The position numbers and the translations under genes were made by a program. Below the pieces are notes generated by a model that saw only the letters and a program-made list of their open reading frames with translations, searched no databases and was not told where the DNA came from. A stretch of 64,000 nucleotides of DNA from Puniceicoccaceae bacterium (GTDB lineage: Bacteria > Verrucomicrobiota > Verrucomicrobiia > Opitutales > JAFGAQ01). Below, piece after piece: positions 9,505 to 19,051 of this stretch. The DNA lies in the NCBI GenBank assembly GCA_028285755.1, contig JANQOQ010000008.1:443399-507398 (forward strand). The letters are read 5' to 3'. Each line of letters opens with the position of its first letter. Position 1 is the first letter of the stretch.

Positions 9505-10113
9505 ATGATTGAGCAGATAGAATCGTACGTGATCGACTACTTTGAGCTGAACGGCTTTTTGGTGCGCCGGGGGCTTGGCGATTTTCCTGTGGTTGCTCAA
9601 AAGTGTTACCCCAGCCTGATCGTGCGCAACTTGAAGGAGGAGAGCCTGGACGAGTTTGAGCCGTCGGGCTTTCAGTGGTTTTCTTCGGATGTGATGAAGG
9701 CTTCGCGCGTGGTGGTTAGCGTGATTGGCACGGAGTTGCTCGAACTGGGTAAACGTGCAATCAGCAGCGATAAGAAAATCCAGCAGGTCGTCCAGAAAAA
9801 GCTCAATGCCAAGCAGGCTCAGCTTTTTCCCTGGGCGGTGGATGAATTTCAACAGACGTTGGATAAACACTGGCATTTAGCGGTTATACCGGTTTTACCG
9901 TTATCAGAGCCGCATCGGACAGACTTGCTCGAGCATTTGAAGGTGTTTGGCGTGGAGGGGGTGATTACGGTGCGAACGATTCTGGATAATCTCGTTCAGA
10001 AGCTTGAGAACCCGACGGACCTCCAGAATAGCCCGAGCCTGAAATCACTGCTGATCCTCAAGCAGCTGGATTTGCTCAAGATTCGCCAAATGGACTTGTT
10101 TTCCGGTGAATGA
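9505..10113 (+). CDS. Conserved-looking hypothetical protein
   Basis: This 202-aa soluble protein has no signal peptide or membrane helix and I do not recognise it. The N-terminal half has a strand-rich pattern around VIDYFELNGFLVRRG and PSLIVRNLKEE. The C-terminal half has DLLEHLKVFGVEGVITVRTIL, reminiscent of a small nuclease-like or winged-helix fold, but no catalytic motif can be claimed. It begins 12 bp after the rpsA terminator and ends 50 bp before lpxA. Codon use matches its neighbours and the frame is long and clean, so it is probably a real gene. Confidence 0.7.
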   Translation: MIEQIESYVIDYFELNGFLVRRGLGDFPVVAQKCYPSLIVRNLKEESLDEFEPSGFQWFSSDVMKASRVVVSVIGTELLELGKRAISSDKKIQQVVQKKLNAKQAQLFPWAVDEFQQTLDKHWHLAVIPVLPLSEPHRTDLLEHLKVFGVEGVITVRTILDNLVQKLENPTDLQNSPSLKSLLILKQLDLLKIRQMDLFSGE

Positions 10114-10162
10114 ACCAGTTTCGCATTGAAAGAGGAGCAGATAAAGTAAAGGTGATAGCATT

Positions 10163-10957
10163 ATGAGTATTCATTCGACTGCACAGGTGAGCCCAGATGC
10201 TCAAATTGGCGAGAACGTTATGATTGGCCCTTACTGTGTCGTTGAGGGGAATGCTGCAATTGGAGATGGTTGTGAATTGCAAAGCCATGTCGTCATCAAA
10301 AAAGAAGTAAAGCTTGGTGAGAACTGCAAAGTTCATCCATTTGCGGTGATCGGGGATGATCCGCAGTATGTGGGTTTTGATACAAACTTGAAAACCGGAG
10401 TGATTGTCGGTGCCGGAACGACGTTGCGTGAGGGAGTTACGATTCATCGCTCGATATACGAGGAAAAAAATACGATTATCGGTGAGCAGAATTACCTGAT
10501 GGCTTATTCCCATGTAGCTCACGATTGCGTATTGGATGAGAATGTGATCCTGACCAATGCCACGCTGCTTGCCGGCCATATCGAAGTGGCTAAAAATGTA
10601 TATATTGGAGGCAATGCAGCGATCCACCAGTATGTGAGGATCGGGGAGGGCGCGATGGTGGCCGGCATGGCGGCGATTACCATGGATGCAGCTCCGTATC
10701 TGATGGTGGCCGAGCGGGATGAAGTCAGCGGGCTGAATCTGGTAGGGCTTAAGCGTCGGGGAGTCAGCCGGGATGCGATCAAGGAGCTCAAAGCGTGTTA
10801 CCAGAGCCTGTTTAAACAGGTAGGTAATGTGCGCAAACAGGCAGCTGCTCTGCTGGAGGAGGGCGCTTGCTGTGAGAGTGAAGAGGCTAAGACCTTTCTT
10901 CGGTTTTTCGAGGGGGGCAAACGCGGCTTTGCGGGTGTCCGGTTGAAAGGTGAGTAA
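10163..10957 (+). CDS. lpxA: Acyl-ACP--UDP-N-acetylglucosamine O-acyltransferase
   Basis: The 264-aa protein shows left-handed beta-helix hexapeptide repeats throughout (for example IGENVMIGPYCVVEG). The catalytic-His segment LMAYSHVAHDC and the family C-terminal helical part around GLKRRGVSRDAIKELKACY follow. It performs the first committed step of lipid A synthesis, transferring a hydroxyacyl chain from ACP to UDP-GlcNAc. An AAAGGTG ribosome site lies about 9 nt before the ATG. The 3' end overlaps pdxA by 8 bp, so the two are probably co-translated. Presence of lpxA shows a lipopolysaccharide-containing outer membrane. Confidence 0.93.
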   Translation: MSIHSTAQVSPDAQIGENVMIGPYCVVEGNAAIGDGCELQSHVVIKKEVKLGENCKVHPFAVIGDDPQYVGFDTNLKTGVIVGAGTTLREGVTIHRSIYEEKNTIIGEQNYLMAYSHVAHDCVLDENVILTNATLLAGHIEVAKNVYIGGNAAIHQYVRIGEGAMVAGMAAITMDAAPYLMVAERDEVSGLNLVGLKRRGVSRDAIKELKACYQSLFKQVGNVRKQAAALLEEGACCESEEAKTFLRFFEGGKRGFAGVRLKGE

Positions 10958-11867
10958 ACCATTGCCCATTGCTATCCCATGTGGGGACCCTGCGGGCGTT
11001 GGCCCTGAGGTGGTTGAAGCGGCATTGAAAGAACTGGATGGTAAGTTCGAAGTAGTTGTCATTTCGGAAAAATCTATGGCTGCGCAATTCGATATCCCTG
11101 GGGTCTGCGAGGTGATTCCGGTCCCGAGTGGAGCTGAGGAAGTCGTAACCGGAGAACCCTCAGAATCGGCTGCCAGGGTGGCGTGGGAGTGCATGGAGCA
11201 TGCGGCAAAAGGTTGTCTTGAGGGCAAATATCGCGCAGTCGTTACCGGACCGGTGAGTAAATACTGGTTGCAACGGTTGGGGTATCCCTACCCCGGTCAG
11301 ACCGAATTCTTTGCGGCCCGTTGGGGCGGAGTGCCCACTATGGCTTTCTATAGTGAAACCCTTAAGGTATCGCTCGTGACCTGGCATGTGCCTTTTAGGG
11401 AAGTTCCTGAGCATTTAACGGAAGCCAACTTGAAGCGAGCGATCCGAAACACGGTTGACTGGTTGCAGCGTCTTGGGGTTGATCTTCCCCGCATAGGCAT
11501 TTGCGGGCTAAATCCCCATGCAGGTGAAAACGGGCTACTCGGAAGTGAAGAGCAGGACGTGTTAAACCTCGTGATTCAATCCGTTCGTGGTGAGGGATTT
11601 AGTCTTTCGGATTGTTTGCCTGCGGATACCCTCTTTTACCGGCATAGTCAGGGAGATTTCGATGCGGTGATTGCTATGTATCATGATCAGGGGCTAGCGC
11701 CGCTGAAGCTGGTAGCCTTCCATGATGCAGTGAATGTGACGCTCGGCTTACCCTATATCCGCACGAGCCCGGATCATGGAACTGCCTACGAGATCGCGGG
11801 CCGGGGGAAAGCAAAACCCGGCAGCATGCTCAGCGCGATCCTCTTGGCTGATCGGTTGAGTCGCTGA
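10950..11867 (+). CDS. pdxA: 4-hydroxythreonine-4-phosphate dehydrogenase
   Basis: The 305-aa enzyme oxidises 4-phosphohydroxy-L-threonine on the DXP-dependent pyridoxal-phosphate route. Family motifs are visible: GDPAGVGPEV at the N terminus, TGPVSKYWL, GQTEFFA, GLNPHAGENG and the metal-binding segment AMYHDQGLAPLK, followed by TSPDHGTAYEIAG. It starts with GTG inside the lpxA coding sequence, with an AAAGG site just upstream. The bacterial family is usually about 330 aa, so this one is slightly short but keeps all motifs. Confidence 0.9.
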   Translation: MSKPLPIAIPCGDPAGVGPEVVEAALKELDGKFEVVVISEKSMAAQFDIPGVCEVIPVPSGAEEVVTGEPSESAARVAWECMEHAAKGCLEGKYRAVVTGPVSKYWLQRLGYPYPGQTEFFAARWGGVPTMAFYSETLKVSLVTWHVPFREVPEHLTEANLKRAIRNTVDWLQRLGVDLPRIGICGLNPHAGENGLLGSEEQDVLNLVIQSVRGEGFSLSDCLPADTLFYRHSQGDFDAVIAMYHDQGLAPLKLVAFHDAVNVTLGLPYIRTSPDHGTAYEIAGRGKAKPGSMLSAILLADRLSR

Positions 11868-11918
11868 GATTGAGATACTTGAGCTTGATTTGTGAGTCGA
11901 TGCCGCTAAATTTCAGGT

Positions 11919-12302
11919 ATGCTACTTGCCAAAGCACAGAAAAAAGTAGAGACCGTTAAAGCGCTCAAAGGAGATGAGCGCCTTATCAAATTGACTGAAG
12001 CCGCCGCTCAAAAATGCCGCCAATTATTCCAGCGTGAAGGGGAAGGAGATTATTTGCGCGTTGCGATTACCGGGGGCGGTTGTAATGGTTTAAGCTACAA
12101 TATGAGTTTTGTAATGTCACCAAAGGCTGGCGATATTGAGGTAACCACTGCCGACACACAGGTACTTGTGGATACCAAGAGTGCGCTTTACCTGAAGGGC
12201 ACGATCATGGATTATTCCGATTCGTTGATGGCCGGTGGATTTAAATTTTCCAATCCGAATGCTAAGTCGAGTTGCAGTTGTGGGGAGAGCTTTAGCGTTT
12301 AA
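11919..12302 (+). CDS. A-type iron-sulfur carrier protein (IscA/ErpA/SufA)
   Basis: The 127-aa protein has the A-type carrier fold, with three conserved cysteines in the canonical spacing: C55 (GGGCNGLSY), then C119 and C121 (CSCG), giving C-x63-C-x-C. It is expected to bind and deliver Fe-S clusters to apo-enzymes. About 20 extra residues precede the usual start, so translation might begin slightly downstream, but no better ATG is seen. It stands alone, without isc or suf genes, between pdxA and a polyprenyl diphosphate synthase. ErpA is a plausible role because that carrier supports isoprenoid enzymes, but this is only inference from position. Confidence 0.85.
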   Translation: MLLAKAQKKVETVKALKGDERLIKLTEAAAQKCRQLFQREGEGDYLRVAITGGGCNGLSYNMSFVMSPKAGDIEVTTADTQVLVDTKSALYLKGTIMDYSDSLMAGGFKFSNPNAKSSCSCGESFSV

Positions 12303-12325
12303 CTGTAGGGTAGCACTCAAGACTC

Positions 12326-13345
12326 ATGAATATTACTAAAGAAACTGACAGCATGCGAACCCGCATTGATTTTAGCGAAATCCTGGTCCACGCCACGGAA
12401 TATGTGCAAAACATCAATGCGTTTTTGCAGGATCAAGTGCAGTCGTTTGAGCCTGAGATTCAGGAGCTGATCGAGTATTGCCTGGTTAAGGGGGGTAAGC
12501 GCATCCGTCCATTATTGGTCTACTTTTCCGGTGTTTCTGAGGATGAGGCTGCCATGGAGGATCTGGTTAAACTGGGCGCGATCATTGAACTGGTGCATAT
12601 GGCAACCCTGGTGCATGACGATATCCTGGACGATGCCAGTGTGCGGCATAAGCGCGAGTCCGTCTACGCGAAGTATGGGGCCAGCGTTGCGGTGCTCCTC
12701 GGGGATGCATTATTTTCGCATGCATTAAAGCTTGCTGCAGAGTTTCCCACTGTAGATATTTGCCGCGAAGTGGCAGCCAGCACGCGTACGGTGTGTGCCG
12801 GGGAAATCCACCAGACCTTTGAGCGGGGTGAGGTGGAGCTGAGTCTGGAGAAATACTACCGGGCGATCGAAATGAAGACTGCTGAGCTTTTCCGTGTGTC
12901 ATGTTTCCTAGGTGCGAAGCTCGGCGGCTATCCGGCGGATTATACGAAAGCAGTTGGGCAATTCGGTTATCACCTGGGGACTGCCTATCAGATATTTGAC
13001 GATTATGCTGATATCACCGGCGATGAAGATCGTTTTGGCAAAACACTCAATACCGACCTGCTGCGTGGAAAATACACCTTGCCGATGCTTTTGCTATTTG
13101 AGGCCATTGAAGTGGATACTCGGCAAAAAATTCTGGATCAATTGAACATAGATAAGTATGTGCCCGTCAAAGAAATAACAGAGCTTATGTCTTTTTACGA
13201 AATCAAGGGTAAAGTAATAGAGCATTTTGAGCGGCAGACCTCAGCTGCTGAGCAACTGCTCGTACCGCACGAAGATAAGATGCCGACCGCACGGCTTCGG
13301 GATATCCTGCATTTTGTAAGTGAGCAGATCCGCGTTTTAACTTGA
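12326..13345 (+). CDS. Long-chain trans-polyprenyl diphosphate synthase
   Basis: The 339-aa protein belongs to the all-alpha isoprenyl synthase family. The first aspartate-rich motif is HDDILDDASVRH and the second is FDDYADITGD. KGGKRIRPLL binds diphosphate and GDALFSHAL matches the family. The two residues before the first Asp-rich motif are small or unobstructive, and the length resembles IspB/HepT-type enzymes that make C35-C50 chains for quinone side chains. The exact product length cannot be read from sequence. It follows the Fe-S carrier by 23 bp and is probably in the same transcript. Confidence 0.87.
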   Translation: MNITKETDSMRTRIDFSEILVHATEYVQNINAFLQDQVQSFEPEIQELIEYCLVKGGKRIRPLLVYFSGVSEDEAAMEDLVKLGAIIELVHMATLVHDDILDDASVRHKRESVYAKYGASVAVLLGDALFSHALKLAAEFPTVDICREVAASTRTVCAGEIHQTFERGEVELSLEKYYRAIEMKTAELFRVSCFLGAKLGGYPADYTKAVGQFGYHLGTAYQIFDDYADITGDEDRFGKTLNTDLLRGKYTLPMLLLFEAIEVDTRQKILDQLNIDKYVPVKEITELMSFYEIKGKVIEHFERQTSAAEQLLVPHEDKMPTARLRDILHFVSEQIRVLT

Positions 13346-13394
13346 ATCCAGCCCGAGTGCATTCCATACTCCTTATCAAGCGTTTAACATATTG

Positions 13395-14009
13395 ATGATA
13401 TCCAACACTTACACTGAAGCCCTTGGGGTAAAAACCCAGAAAGAAGCCGATAATATTTTAATTGATCGGGTGCGTGGGGGTGATGTTGCCGCTTTTGACA
13501 TTTTGGTGCATCAATATCGTGAGCGCATCTACTCAGTAATCTACAATTTGACCTCCAATCGCGAGGATGCCATGGACTTGACCCAGGAAGCCTTTATCAA
13601 GGCTTATCAGTCCATTGATAGTTTCAAAGGCAAATCGTCATTCTATACCTGGATTTACCGCATTGCCGTTAACAATACGCTCAGTCACCTGAAGAAGCAC
13701 CGGAACCGCAAGTTCCTTAGCTTTGACAACCTGACCAATGAGGCATCTCAGAGTGATATTTTTGATGCGATTGCGGCCAAAACGAAGACGGAAAAGGCCA
13801 CTTTGATGAATGAGCTTCAGGAAAAATTGAACGAAGCGCTTCAAAAGCTGTCTCTTAAACATAGAACCGTTGTTGTTTTATTTGAGATTGAAGGATTAAG
13901 CCATGAGCAAATTTCAGAAATTATTAAATGTTCTGTTGGTACGGTGCGTTCTCGTCTTCATTATGCCAAACAACAACTGAAAGTTTATCTCAAAGATTTC
14001 ACTGATTAA
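13395..14009 (+). CDS. ECF sigma factor (RpoE-like)
   Basis: The 204-aa protein has sigma-70 region 2 (AAFDILVHQYRERIYSVIYN, then DAMDLTQEAFIKAYQ and FYTWIYRIAVNN) and region 4 (LSLKHRTVVVLFEIEGLSHE, then IIKCSVGTVRSRLHYAKQQL). No C-terminal extra domain is present. The frame opens at TTG 13392, but the adjacent ATG at 13395 is the likely start. It lies 9 bp before a small membrane protein and then an HtrA-like protein, the usual layout of sigma factor, membrane anti-sigma and envelope sensor. Envelope stress control is therefore likely but inferred. Confidence 0.9.
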   Translation: MISNTYTEALGVKTQKEADNILIDRVRGGDVAAFDILVHQYRERIYSVIYNLTSNREDAMDLTQEAFIKAYQSIDSFKGKSSFYTWIYRIAVNNTLSHLKKHRNRKFLSFDNLTNEASQSDIFDAIAAKTKTEKATLMNELQEKLNEALQKLSLKHRTVVVLFEIEGLSHEQISEIIKCSVGTVRSRLHYAKQQLKVYLKDFTD

Positions 14010-14018
14010 AAGCTGCAT

Positions 14019-14552
14019 ATGGATCAAAAGCCAAACATTGAACTCGAAAAATTGCTAAAGCTGAAGAAATTCGAAAAGCCGGATCCTGAATTCTGGGATG
14101 AATTCGATCACGGGTTGCGACGCAAGTCGATGGAAGCGCTTTCAGAGCAGCGTGGTAATTCATTGAGTTCATTGCTCGGCAATCGCATGTGGCAGCAATT
14201 ATCGGTCGTTGCGGCTCTGGTAGTGTGTGGTGTGCCTGCCTTTCTCGGTTTTCAAAGCCTTTATGTGAAAAATGATACTATCCAGGAAACGATGGTGTCC
14301 AATGTCGAGAATACTGCGAATGTTGCTGACCGTCAGGTGATGCATCAAAACACGCAGGAGCTTTTACGTCAGAAAAATGAAATCGGCAGTATGAACTTTG
14401 TCGTGGATTCCTACACGATCAATCCTTCTGATTTCACGTTTACCGTAGACAATGTGAGCTTGGATTCTGTGGATAAGCGCGTCTACATCAGCGATTCGGT
14501 AAAAGCCTATCCTGCAGATGCGACTTTGCCTGCTGTTCGTTTTGCGAATTGA
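14019..14552 (+). CDS. Single-pass membrane protein, putative anti-sigma factor
   Basis: The 177-aa protein has an acidic/basic N-terminal cytoplasmic part (LEKLLKLKKFEKPDPEFWDEF) and one TM helix at about residues 63-85. A periplasmic tail of about 90 aa follows. It sits directly behind an ECF sigma gene and before an HtrA-like gene, which fits the role of RseA-type anti-sigma factors that hold sigma at the membrane. No zinc anti-sigma motif (HxxxCxxC) is present, so it would be of another class. The function is inferred from position and topology alone. Confidence 0.65.
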   Translation: MDQKPNIELEKLLKLKKFEKPDPEFWDEFDHGLRRKSMEALSEQRGNSLSSLLGNRMWQQLSVVAALVVCGVPAFLGFQSLYVKNDTIQETMVSNVENTANVADRQVMHQNTQELLRQKNEIGSMNFVVDSYTINPSDFTFTVDNVSLDSVDKRVYISDSVKAYPADATLPAVRFAN

Positions 14553-14607
14553 TTAGGGGCTTGCAAAACGTAATGTAGGAGCATACTTGTCTCCAGCATT
14601 ACAATCC

Positions 14608-15642
14608 ATGAAAAGGATTTCTATATTATATGCAGCGCTTCCTTTATTGTTGCTGATAGTCAATACCCCGGTTGTCGCACAGGCGGATTTTCATACCCTT
14701 CAAAATCGGGTCATTGAAATCTATGAAGAGTATAAAGACTCGGTAGTGCGCGTAAATGTGTTCTACGAGCGTGAAAATGACGCAGGTGAGATGCAGCAGG
14801 CCGGCCGGGCCGCAACTGGTTTTTTTGTAAGCAGACTTGGCCATATTTTGACCACCCGCAGTGTGGTCTATCAGGCCACCCGTATTTGGGTAGAGCACAA
14901 CCGTATCGCCTACCCCGCGATTATTTTGGGTGAGGATCGCCGCAGTAATGTAGCTCTCGTCAAGGCAGAGATATTACCTGAGGACTTTACCTTTGTGACT
15001 TTGGATAATAATTTTGAAATGCCCGCGATTGCTTCAACGGTGGTGGGTATATCGCTCCCACTCGAGTTCTCGGCGACACCCTCCATGGGGATGATCACCG
15101 GATATGAAAGCAGTGTCTACACGCAGGAGTTTCCGACGACCCATTTGCGGACGAATATTTTCTTCGGTCTCGGGGAGAGCGGTGCGCTTATCATGGATCT
15201 AAACGGTAATTTTGTGGGCATGAATGTGGTTACCCTTCTGGATATTCCTTCATCGTACATCTTACCTACTCGTGCTTTATTTAAAATCCGTGATGATCTG
15301 ATGTTTGGAGGACGGGTGATCTACAGTTGGTTTGGACTGGAGGCAGTGAATGTCGCTGAGAGGGTCCAGGGCTCCCGTGTGGTAGTGGAAGAAGTGATCC
15401 CCGGAGGTCCCGCCGAGGATGTAGGGATCGAGATGGGAGATCGCATTCTCAGCATTGCGGATACGGATATCCGCCAGCTCAATGATGTGCGGAATGCGAG
15501 CTTCTTTGCGCGTGTTGGCCGATTCGTTCGCGTAAAGGTGCTTCGTGGGGATGAGGAACGGGTTTTCAGCCTCCGCGTAACTGAAATCCCTGCTCAGGAG
15601 CTGCAAATCCGCGCAACTGAAGACGAAATACCATCAGAATGA
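14608..15642 (+). CDS. HtrA/DegP-like protein with degenerate catalytic triad and PDZ domain
   Basis: A signal peptide (residues 1-24, ending VVAQA) leads to a trypsin-fold domain and a C-terminal PDZ domain (SRVVVEEVIPGGPAEDVGI, then GDRILSIADTDI). Aligning the HtrA motifs by eye, the usual His of NHVV is Ser85 (TTRSVV) and the usual Asp of TDLALLK is Asn114 (SNVALVK). The Ser of GNSGGP is retained as Ser191 (GESGAL). With His and Asp lost it is unlikely to be a normal serine protease and may instead be a periplasmic sensor or adaptor that binds misfolded C termini. An upstream in-frame TTG exists at 14587, but ATG 14608 gives a proper signal peptide. The end overlaps nth by 4 bp. Confidence 0.8.
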   Translation: MKRISILYAALPLLLLIVNTPVVAQADFHTLQNRVIEIYEEYKDSVVRVNVFYERENDAGEMQQAGRAATGFFVSRLGHILTTRSVVYQATRIWVEHNRIAYPAIILGEDRRSNVALVKAEILPEDFTFVTLDNNFEMPAIASTVVGISLPLEFSATPSMGMITGYESSVYTQEFPTTHLRTNIFFGLGESGALIMDLNGNFVGMNVVTLLDIPSSYILPTRALFKIRDDLMFGGRVIYSWFGLEAVNVAERVQGSRVVVEEVIPGGPAEDVGIEMGDRILSIADTDIRQLNDVRNASFFARVGRFVRVKVLRGDEERVFSLRVTEIPAQELQIRATEDEIPSE

Positions 15643-16292
15643 CCAGACAGGAACGGGCGGATATCATTTTTGCGGAACTTCAGCAGCGCTTTCCCAAGCC
15701 TGCCGTGCCACTTGATCACAAGGATCCTTATACATTACTCATTGCCGTTCTGCTATCCGCGCAATGCACGGATGTTCGCGTCAATTTAACGACACCACAT
15801 CTATTCAAGCTCGCCGATAATCCGCGAGATATGACCAAACTTTCAATCGAGCAAATACGTGAGATCATCAAGCCATGCGGTCTCTCACCTGCAAAGTCGA
15901 AAAATATCTGGAATCTTTCGCAAATCCTTATCGACCATTATGATGGAGAAGTACCGGCAGACCTTGACGCCTTGGAATCACTGCCTGGGGTCGGACACAA
16001 GACTGCCTCAGTGGTCATGGTGCAGGCCTTCGATACACCGGCGTTTCCGGTGGATACCCACATTCATCGGCTTGCTCAGGTCTGGGGCCTGACAAACGGC
16101 AAAAATGTGAGCCAGACTGAGGCCGATTTGAAAAAGATCTACCCCTCTGAAACCTGGAACGACCTCCACCTTCAAATCATTTATTATGGACGTGAGGTGT
16201 GCACTGCAAGGCAATGCAACCGGATGTATTGTGACATGTGTAAGCGCATGTATCCCGATAGGAAGACCCCTTTTAAAGCAAAAAAGCCATAA
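15639..16292 (+). CDS. nth: Endonuclease III, DNA glycosylase/AP lyase
   Basis: The 217-aa enzyme removes oxidised pyrimidines and cleaves abasic sites. It carries the helix-hairpin-helix with catalytic Lys (LPGVGHKTASVVM) and the catalytic Asp in PVDTHIHRL. The Fe-S loop near the C terminus has four cysteines, C188, C193, C198 and C201. Their spacing (x4, x4, x2) differs from the classical C-x6-C-x2-C-x5-C of the E. coli enzyme. It begins at ATG 15639, overlapping the HtrA-like gene by 4 bp, so it is probably translated from the same message. Confidence 0.92.
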   Translation: MTRQERADIIFAELQQRFPKPAVPLDHKDPYTLLIAVLLSAQCTDVRVNLTTPHLFKLADNPRDMTKLSIEQIREIIKPCGLSPAKSKNIWNLSQILIDHYDGEVPADLDALESLPGVGHKTASVVMVQAFDTPAFPVDTHIHRLAQVWGLTNGKNVSQTEADLKKIYPSETWNDLHLQIIYYGREVCTARQCNRMYCDMCKRMYPDRKTPFKAKKP

Positions 16293-16438
16293 TCATTATT
16301 CCCATTAATATGGGACATTATGTCGCTTCCATTTATTAAGGAAATCTCCATCGGTATTTGTAAAACCCTAATAATCAACAGGTTTAAATCGGCTCCTATG
16401 AGTGGTGAAATCGGTATACTTCCTGCAATCCTTCCAGT

Positions 16439-19051
16439 ATGAATATAGATTTTAATCGATACACCGAAAAATCCCGCGAGTCAGTCATGGAAGCACAAAA
16501 CAGCTCCCGGAGTCGCAAGCATTCTCAGGTGGAAAGCTGGCATTTGCTGCACGCATTGCTGGTGCAGGAAGGGGGTATCGTGCCATCCGTTATCAATAAG
16601 CTCAATCAGGGTGCAAGTGCCATGGTGGTCGCTGCTGAGCGTGAGCTGGATAAACTACCCAAAGCGGAAGGAAATACTGCCGCAAGTGGTATATACATGG
16701 CAGCTTATATGCAGGATGTTTTCAACGTAGCCGAAAAAGAAGCCTCACAGCTAAATGATGACTTCATAAGCACGGAGCACCTTTTGTTAGGATTGCTCAA
16801 AGTTGCAAAGCCGGAATCACTCAAGGCATATTTCAAAACATTCGAACTCACCCGGGATGTCTTCCTGGATGCGCTTAAGCAGGTGCGAGGGAATCAACGC
16901 GTACAATCTGAGAATCCTGAAGCCAGCTATGAAGCCTTGAGCAAATATGGGGAGGATCTCGTCGATAAAGCCCGCAGTAATAAGCTGGATCCTGTCATCG
17001 GGCGGGATGAGGAAATTCGTCGTGTCATACGCATCCTGTCGCGAAAGACCAAGAACAACCCGGTACTCATCGGGGAGCCAGGAGTCGGTAAAACGGCGAT
17101 TGCTGAGGGTCTTGCCCAGCGCATTGTGAGGGGCGATGTTCCGGAAAGCCTGAAGGATAAGACCATCTTTAGCCTGGATATGGGATCCTTGCTGGCAGGT
17201 GCGAAGTATCGTGGTGAGTTTGAAGAGCGCCTTAAAGCAGTGCTGCAGGAAATCAAAGGCAGTGAGGGGCAGATTATACTTTTTATTGATGAGCTGCACA
17301 CGATTGTGGGTGCGGGTAAGGCAGAAGGCGCGATTGATGCCGGAAATATGCTCAAACCCATGCTTGCGCGCGGAGAGCTCCACTGTATTGGAGCAACCAC
17401 GCTAGACGAATACCGCAAATACATTGAGAAAGATGCGGCTCTCGAGCGACGTTTCCAAACGGTCATGGTAGATCAACCGGATGTAGAAGACACCATTTCC
17501 ATTCTGCGGGGCTTAAAAGAACGCTTTGAAGTGCATCATGGCGTAAAAATCCAGGATAACGCGCTCGTAAATGCAGCAACTCTTTCAAATCGTTACATCA
17601 CAGATCGTTTTCTACCGGACAAGGCGATCGACCTCGTAGATGAAGCCTGCGCGATGATTCGTACGGATATGGAGAGCATGCCTGCGGAAGTGGATGACCT
17701 GAACCGCAAGGTGCTCAAGCTCGAAATCGAGGAAGCAGCACTTAAGAACGAGAAAGACAGTGCTTCCAGGGAAAGGCTTTCTCAGCTGACAGAAGAACTC
17801 GCCAACCTACGGGAGAAACTCCATGCCCTGCAGGCCAAGTGGGAGCACGAAAAGGAGCAGCTAAACCAGGGGCAGCGCTTGCGTGAGCAGATCGAGACTA
17901 CCCGTCTGGAAATGGAACGTGCGGAGCGTGCATACGATCTGAATCGGGTCGCAGAGCTTCGGCATGGCCAATTACCGCGTCTGGAGGCAGAGCTTGAAGC
18001 TTTCGAACAGTCGGAACAGAATAACCAGCTCCTCAAGGAGGAGGTTACTTCGGATGAAATCGCTCAAATTATTTCCCGCTGGACGGGTATTCCGGTAACA
18101 AGATTGATGGAAGGAGAGCGTGAGAAGTTGCTGCGCCTGGAGTCGATCCTGCATAAGCGGGTGATCGGGCAGGATGAAGCAGTTACGCTTACCAGCGAAG
18201 CCATTCTGCGTGCCCGCTCTGGTATTAAAGACCAGACAAAGCCGATCGGTAGCTTCCTCTTCCTGGGACCTACCGGTGTGGGCAAGACAGAGCTTGCGAA
18301 AACATTGGCAGAGACTCTATTCGATTCCGAGCAGAGCCTCATTCGTATCGACATGTCCGAATACATGGAGAAGCATGCCGTCGCACGATTGATTGGAGCT
18401 CCTCCCGGTTACGTAGGTTACGATGAAGGTGGGCAGTTAACGGAGGCCGTTCGTCGTAAGCCCTATTCAGTGATCCTTTTTGATGAAATTGAAAAGGCGC
18501 ACCCGGATGTTTTTAATGTATTGCTACAGGTAATGGACGATGGGCGTATCACGGACTCCAAAGGCACGACGGTCGATTTTAAAAATACCATAATCATACT
18601 GACTTCCAATATCGGGAGCCGTTACCTCCAGGAGGGCCTGGTTGATGGAGAGATACCGGAGAGTGTCAGGGAGTCCGTTTACACGGAATTACGACAATCG
18701 TTCCGTCCGGAATTTCTGAACCGCATCGACGATGTCGTGCTCTTTAAATCACTGACTCTCGAAGAAATTGGTTTGATCACGGATTTAATTTTACAAGAGA
18801 TTAACAAACGACTGGAAGAGAAAAGAATCAGCCTAGAATTGACGCAAAATGCCAAGTCATGGGCATCTGATAGAGGATATGATCCTATATATGGGGCTAG
18901 ACCGCTCAGACGCTTTTTGCAAAAACGGATTGAGACCCTGATTGCCAGGCTGATTATCTCCGGAGAGCTGCCGGATGGTTCAAAAATCACGATCGATGTT
19001 GAGAGCGACGAGCTCTCTCATCGCATTGAGCCACCCGCTAAAGAATCCTAA
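16439..19051 (+). CDS. clpB: ATP-dependent disaggregase ClpB
   Basis: The 870-aa Hsp100 chaperone has a double Clp_N domain (about 1-150) and a first AAA+ module (Walker A GEPGVGKT, Walker [14 protein letters not shown]). A coiled-coil middle domain spans about 400-525. The second AAA+ module has Walker [13 protein letters not shown] and sensor region [14 protein letters not shown]. The long M domain marks ClpB rather than ClpA/ClpC. It rescues aggregated proteins together with DnaK. The upstream 146 bp hold no recognisable CIRCE element. Its 3' end overlaps the convergent HAD gene by 14 bp. Confidence 0.95.
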   Translation: MNIDFNRYTEKSRESVMEAQNSSRSRKHSQVESWHLLHALLVQEGGIVPSVINKLNQGASAMVVAAERELDKLPKAEGNTAASGIYMAAYMQDVFNVAEKEASQLNDDFISTEHLLLGLLKVAKPESLKAYFKTFELTRDVFLDALKQVRGNQRVQSENPEASYEALSKYGEDLVDKARSNKLDPVIGRDEEIRRVIRILSRKTKNNPVLIGEPGVGKTAIAEGLAQRIVRGDVPESLKDKTIFSLDMGSLLAGAKYRGEFEERLKAVLQEIKGSEGQIILFIDELHTIVGAGKAEGAIDAGNMLKPMLARGELHCIGATTLDEYRKYIEKDAALERRFQTVMVDQPDVEDTISILRGLKERFEVHHGVKIQDNALVNAATLSNRYITDRFLPDKAIDLVDEACAMIRTDMESMPAEVDDLNRKVLKLEIEEAALKNEKDSASRERLSQLTEELANLREKLHALQAKWEHEKEQLNQGQRLREQIETTRLEMERAERAYDLNRVAELRHGQLPRLEAELEAFEQSEQNNQLLKEEVTSDEIAQIISRWTGIPVTRLMEGEREKLLRLESILHKRVIGQDEAVTLTSEAILRARSGIKDQTKPIGSFLFLGPTGVGKTELAKTLAETLFDSEQSLIRIDMSEYMEKHAVARLIGAPPGYVGYDEGGQLTEAVRRKPYSVILFDEIEKAHPDVFNVLLQVMDDGRITDSKGTTVDFKNTIIILTSNIGSRYLQEGLVDGEIPESVRESVYTELRQSFRPEFLNRIDDVVLFKSLTLEEIGLITDLILQEINKRLEEKRISLELTQNAKSWASDRGYDPIYGARPLRRFLQKRIETLIARLIISGELPDGSKITIDVESDELSHRIEPPAKES

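Noticed and set aside
10076-11227. A 383-aa open frame on the minus strand across lpxA and pdxA
   Set aside because: It lies antisense to two clear, motif-bearing genes that overlap each other, and it has no recognisable protein motif. It is a shadow of their codon bias.
16293-16438. Heat-shock operator (CIRCE) before clpB
   Set aside because: No TTAGCACTC-N9-GAGTGCTAA or close variant is present in the gap.
16927-17466. A 179-aa minus-strand frame, Ser/Arg-rich
   Set aside because: It is antisense to the first AAA+ module of clpB. Low-complexity Ser/Arg composition is typical of reverse-strand shadows.
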